Below, one piece after another: positions 62,524-64,000 of a stretch of 64,000 nucleotides of DNA. The stretch's first letter is position 1. Each line of letters begins with the position of its first letter. The stretch is from positions 59,741,708-59,805,707 of the forward strand of contig CM067356.1 of the NCBI GenBank assembly GCA_034190875.2, in the 5' to 3' direction. Made by a program: the position numbers and the translations under genes. Under the pieces are notes generated by a model that was not told the DNA's origin, did not search any database, and was given only the letters and a program-made list of their open reading frames with translations. This DNA comes from Urechis unicinctus. Taxonomy: Eukaryota; Annelida; Polychaeta; Xenopneusta; Urechidae.

Positions 62524-62721
62524 GCCCTTCAGGACGTTTGCCAAGGAGTTAAGATGTTTTTTAATCCATTCCGTTACACCTTGCTTATCAGCTGGCGTCG
62601 GTGTTGGTGCCGGGGTTGCACTAGAGCACCCTCCACCCGTCAAAACAACTACCAGGGTCGAGATTGCCAATCCAATCACAGTGAGGATGGAGGCTATTGT
62701 TATGCCCTGCTCCCGGAACAA
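62482..62721 (-). CDS. Small membrane-anchored protein of the element
   Basis: It reads FREQGITIASILTVIGLAIS then a TLVVVLTGGG hydrophobic end, a Pro/Thr linker (TPAPTPTPAD) and an amphipathic tail (TEWIKKHLNSLANVLKGLAS). One membrane segment near the N-terminus is followed by a short lytic-like or scaffold-like helix. The listed start is a TTG, so the true start may be upstream. Its end overlaps the convergent plus-strand frame by 42 bases. Confidence 0.4.
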   Translation of the reverse strand: MFREQGITIASILTVIGLAISTLVVVLTGGGCSSATPAPTPTPADKQGVTEWIKKHLNSLANVLKGLASKAAAALSRNH

Positions 62722-62833
62722 GGTGCATACACATTCAGCTTGCGTTGTGTCCTTGTTAAGAAGTCTGCATGCTCGACTATCACCCCTCCTATCCTCCTCC
62801 TTAGCTTCAGGCAGGTGTATATCTCTTTCTTAT

Positions 62834-63239
62834 TCAGTTAGCTAGGTTGGTGACCAGCTCACCCCTCTGGATCTGCATAGCCTTGTCAAGCCCTACAAGC
62901 TCTCGGAATGTCAGACCATCTGTCTGTGCACCCACGTCTTCTATAGCATTACGAACGTCCTCTATAAAGCTTGTTTCTTCCGCGCCACCTGTTACAGTCA
63001 TGGCTTCAGGGCCACTCATTTCTAAATTCTCTGCAGCTTTAGCAGCTGCTTGGTCAACGCCTTGGAGGGCTTTTGCTTCCTTTTGTGACACCACTTGTGG
63101 GATCACTCAGTGAACCCCAAACCATCACGGACGGCCTAAGCCCCCCTCCCCCTTTAATATCAATGTCAGGGTAGTCCTTCAACTGTAACTCTCCTCCACG
63201 CGACCTGGCTTTTGCTATTGCCGATGTAGCTCTAGCCAT
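62834..63239 (-). pseudogene. Unidentified element protein, frame broken
   Basis: The frame 63239-63054 begins MARATSAIAKARSRGGELQL. The sequence resumes in another frame from 63106 to 62834 (SGPEAMTVTGGAEETSFIED, ending QIQRGELVTNLAN). Gly/Ala-rich N-terminus, acidic middle. It probably represents a single minor structural protein interrupted near 63100. Confidence 0.35.
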
Positions 63240-63867
63240 GACCGCAAAGGATATGCTTATTAGACAAGGGATTATACCAGGTGATATACTGAAGTAATGT
63301 TCACCATTGCGCTACTTGTTTGGGGTGCTCTTGTTAACGCCCTTGCATTCTCTGGGAGCAACTTTTTATTCTCTAAATTCAGGGATGCCAACAGGAGTTT
63401 GTAAAAAAAAGAGGAAAATTTGCCTGGGGCCATGGGGGCCACAAAGACCCCCTGGGGATTAATGGATCCCAATGGACCCTGGCGGCCATGAAATCCGCGG
63501 ATTTCCACGGAAAATTGGCGTCCCTGTAAATTACGAAGCAGCTAAGTGGATGCAGAACCTAAAAGCCATGATATGGCAATCAAGCAGCTTCAATCTGCTC
63601 AGGCAGCATGGGCTTAGAAGTTTGAACTGAGCGTTCAGACTTCATCAATGAGCAACTGCGCCGCCAGGAACATGCCGAGCATACTTTTCAGGATGTGGAC
63701 AAGGGTATGCGTGAGTACTACATGATTACAGGTAAATCCGTAAGCCGAGGCTTTCAGACTTCTACGAGGCTTCAGATGGTAAAAAAAAGCGTGAGGCTGC
63801 GACTGAGCTGGTTGCATACAGGCTTGCTAAGTAGGTCATTTTGAGACACGAGCATTTACTTTGTCGC

Positions 63868-64000
63868 ATGCAAAAGATCTACTATAGTCCTAGGGGCTAC
63901 TGGAAAGGCATTACAGCTATCAAGAAGCTTGCAACAGAAGCGAGGGTTTCTGAGGAAGTTGCCAGGGGGGTGGCTAACAAAGCAAGCTATATGGCAAATC
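63868..64000 (+). pseudogene. N-terminus of rve-type integrase (truncated by window end)
   Basis: ATG 63868 begins MQKIYYSPRGYWKGITAIKK, the N-terminal zinc-finger-like part typical of integrases carried by Maverick/Polinton-like elements. The frame changes at a run of six G (63965-63970). The catalytic DDE domain would lie beyond the window. Confidence 0.5.

Larger units (their letters stand above)
60423..64000. mobile_element. Maverick/Polinton-like (virus-derived) element, right side truncated by window
   Basis: A cluster of intronless open frames on both strands, unlike the surrounding intron-rich genes: minus 60915-60423, plus 61158-62523, minus 62721-62482, minus 63239-62834 and plus 63868 onward, the last an integrase N-terminus. 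Virion-like and membrane-anchored small proteins plus an rve-type integrase suggest a self-synthesising DNA transposon or integrated polinton-like virus. Frameshifts are present in at least four places, so this copy is probably defective. No terminal inverted repeat is visible within the window. Confidence 0.5.

Overview
This is eukaryotic, almost certainly invertebrate animal, DNA. The genes are multi-exon with GT-AG introns and AATAAA poly(A) signals. There are no operons, ribosome-binding sites or other bacterial or phage hallmarks. Gene content (UBE3B, a UBF/UBTF-like HMG-box factor, KCTD, BTB-BACK-PHR, Ly6) is generic metazoan. A SINE-like repeat and virus-like element types of a sort I associate with molluscs make a mollusc or other lophotrochozoan my best guess, with low confidence.

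Layout. 1.0-2.4 kb (-): a small Ly6/uPAR gene that looks broken. 4.0-5.3 kb: a long minisatellite, then an orphan terminal coding exon (5.36-5.51 kb, +) with its own poly(A) signal. 7.2-9.1 kb: a SINE-like repeat and scrambled Ty3/gypsy remnants. 10.6-22.55 kb (-): a complete HECT E3 ligase gene, UBE3B, about 29-30 exons and 1065 residues. 24.6-37.1 kb (+): a UBF/UBTF-like nucleolar transcription factor, 19 exons, about 807 residues. 38.2-40.04 kb (-): a 317-residue Cys-phosphatase, only 130 bp from a divergent KCTD7-like gene (40.17-42.64 kb, +). 42.66-46.39 kb: 3.7 kb of palindrome-rich satellite. 47.4-53.6 kb (+): a fatty-acid-hydroxylase-family membrane enzyme, 331 residues. 54.5-55.2 kb: decayed protein-primed-type DNA polymerase B fragment. 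57.0-59.6 kb (-): BTB-BACK-PHR gene with a repeat-expanded linker. 60.4-64.0 kb: part of a Maverick/Polinton-like, virus-derived element, running off the window end at its integrase.

The most unusual property is the density of minisatellites in introns, and their position. In several introns the array starts exactly at the upstream exon and the repeat unit contains the exon-intron junction, so a consensus 5' splice site (GTGAGT or similar) is reiterated many times. The two clearest cases are a 21-bp unit in UBE3B, which would add 7 in-frame residues per unit, and a 50-bp unit in the hydroxylase gene, which copies exon 1 coding sequence plus its donor about 18 times. One array also appears to have invaded a UBE3B exon.

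Single- or two-base length differences in short homopolymers break the frame of otherwise intact conserved genes (UBTF HMG box 1, the BTB-BACK-PHR linker) and of the integrase. This suggests either residual homopolymer errors in the assembly or real allelic lesions. All exon coordinates were placed by eye from splice consensus, reading phase and recalled family similarity. No search was run.
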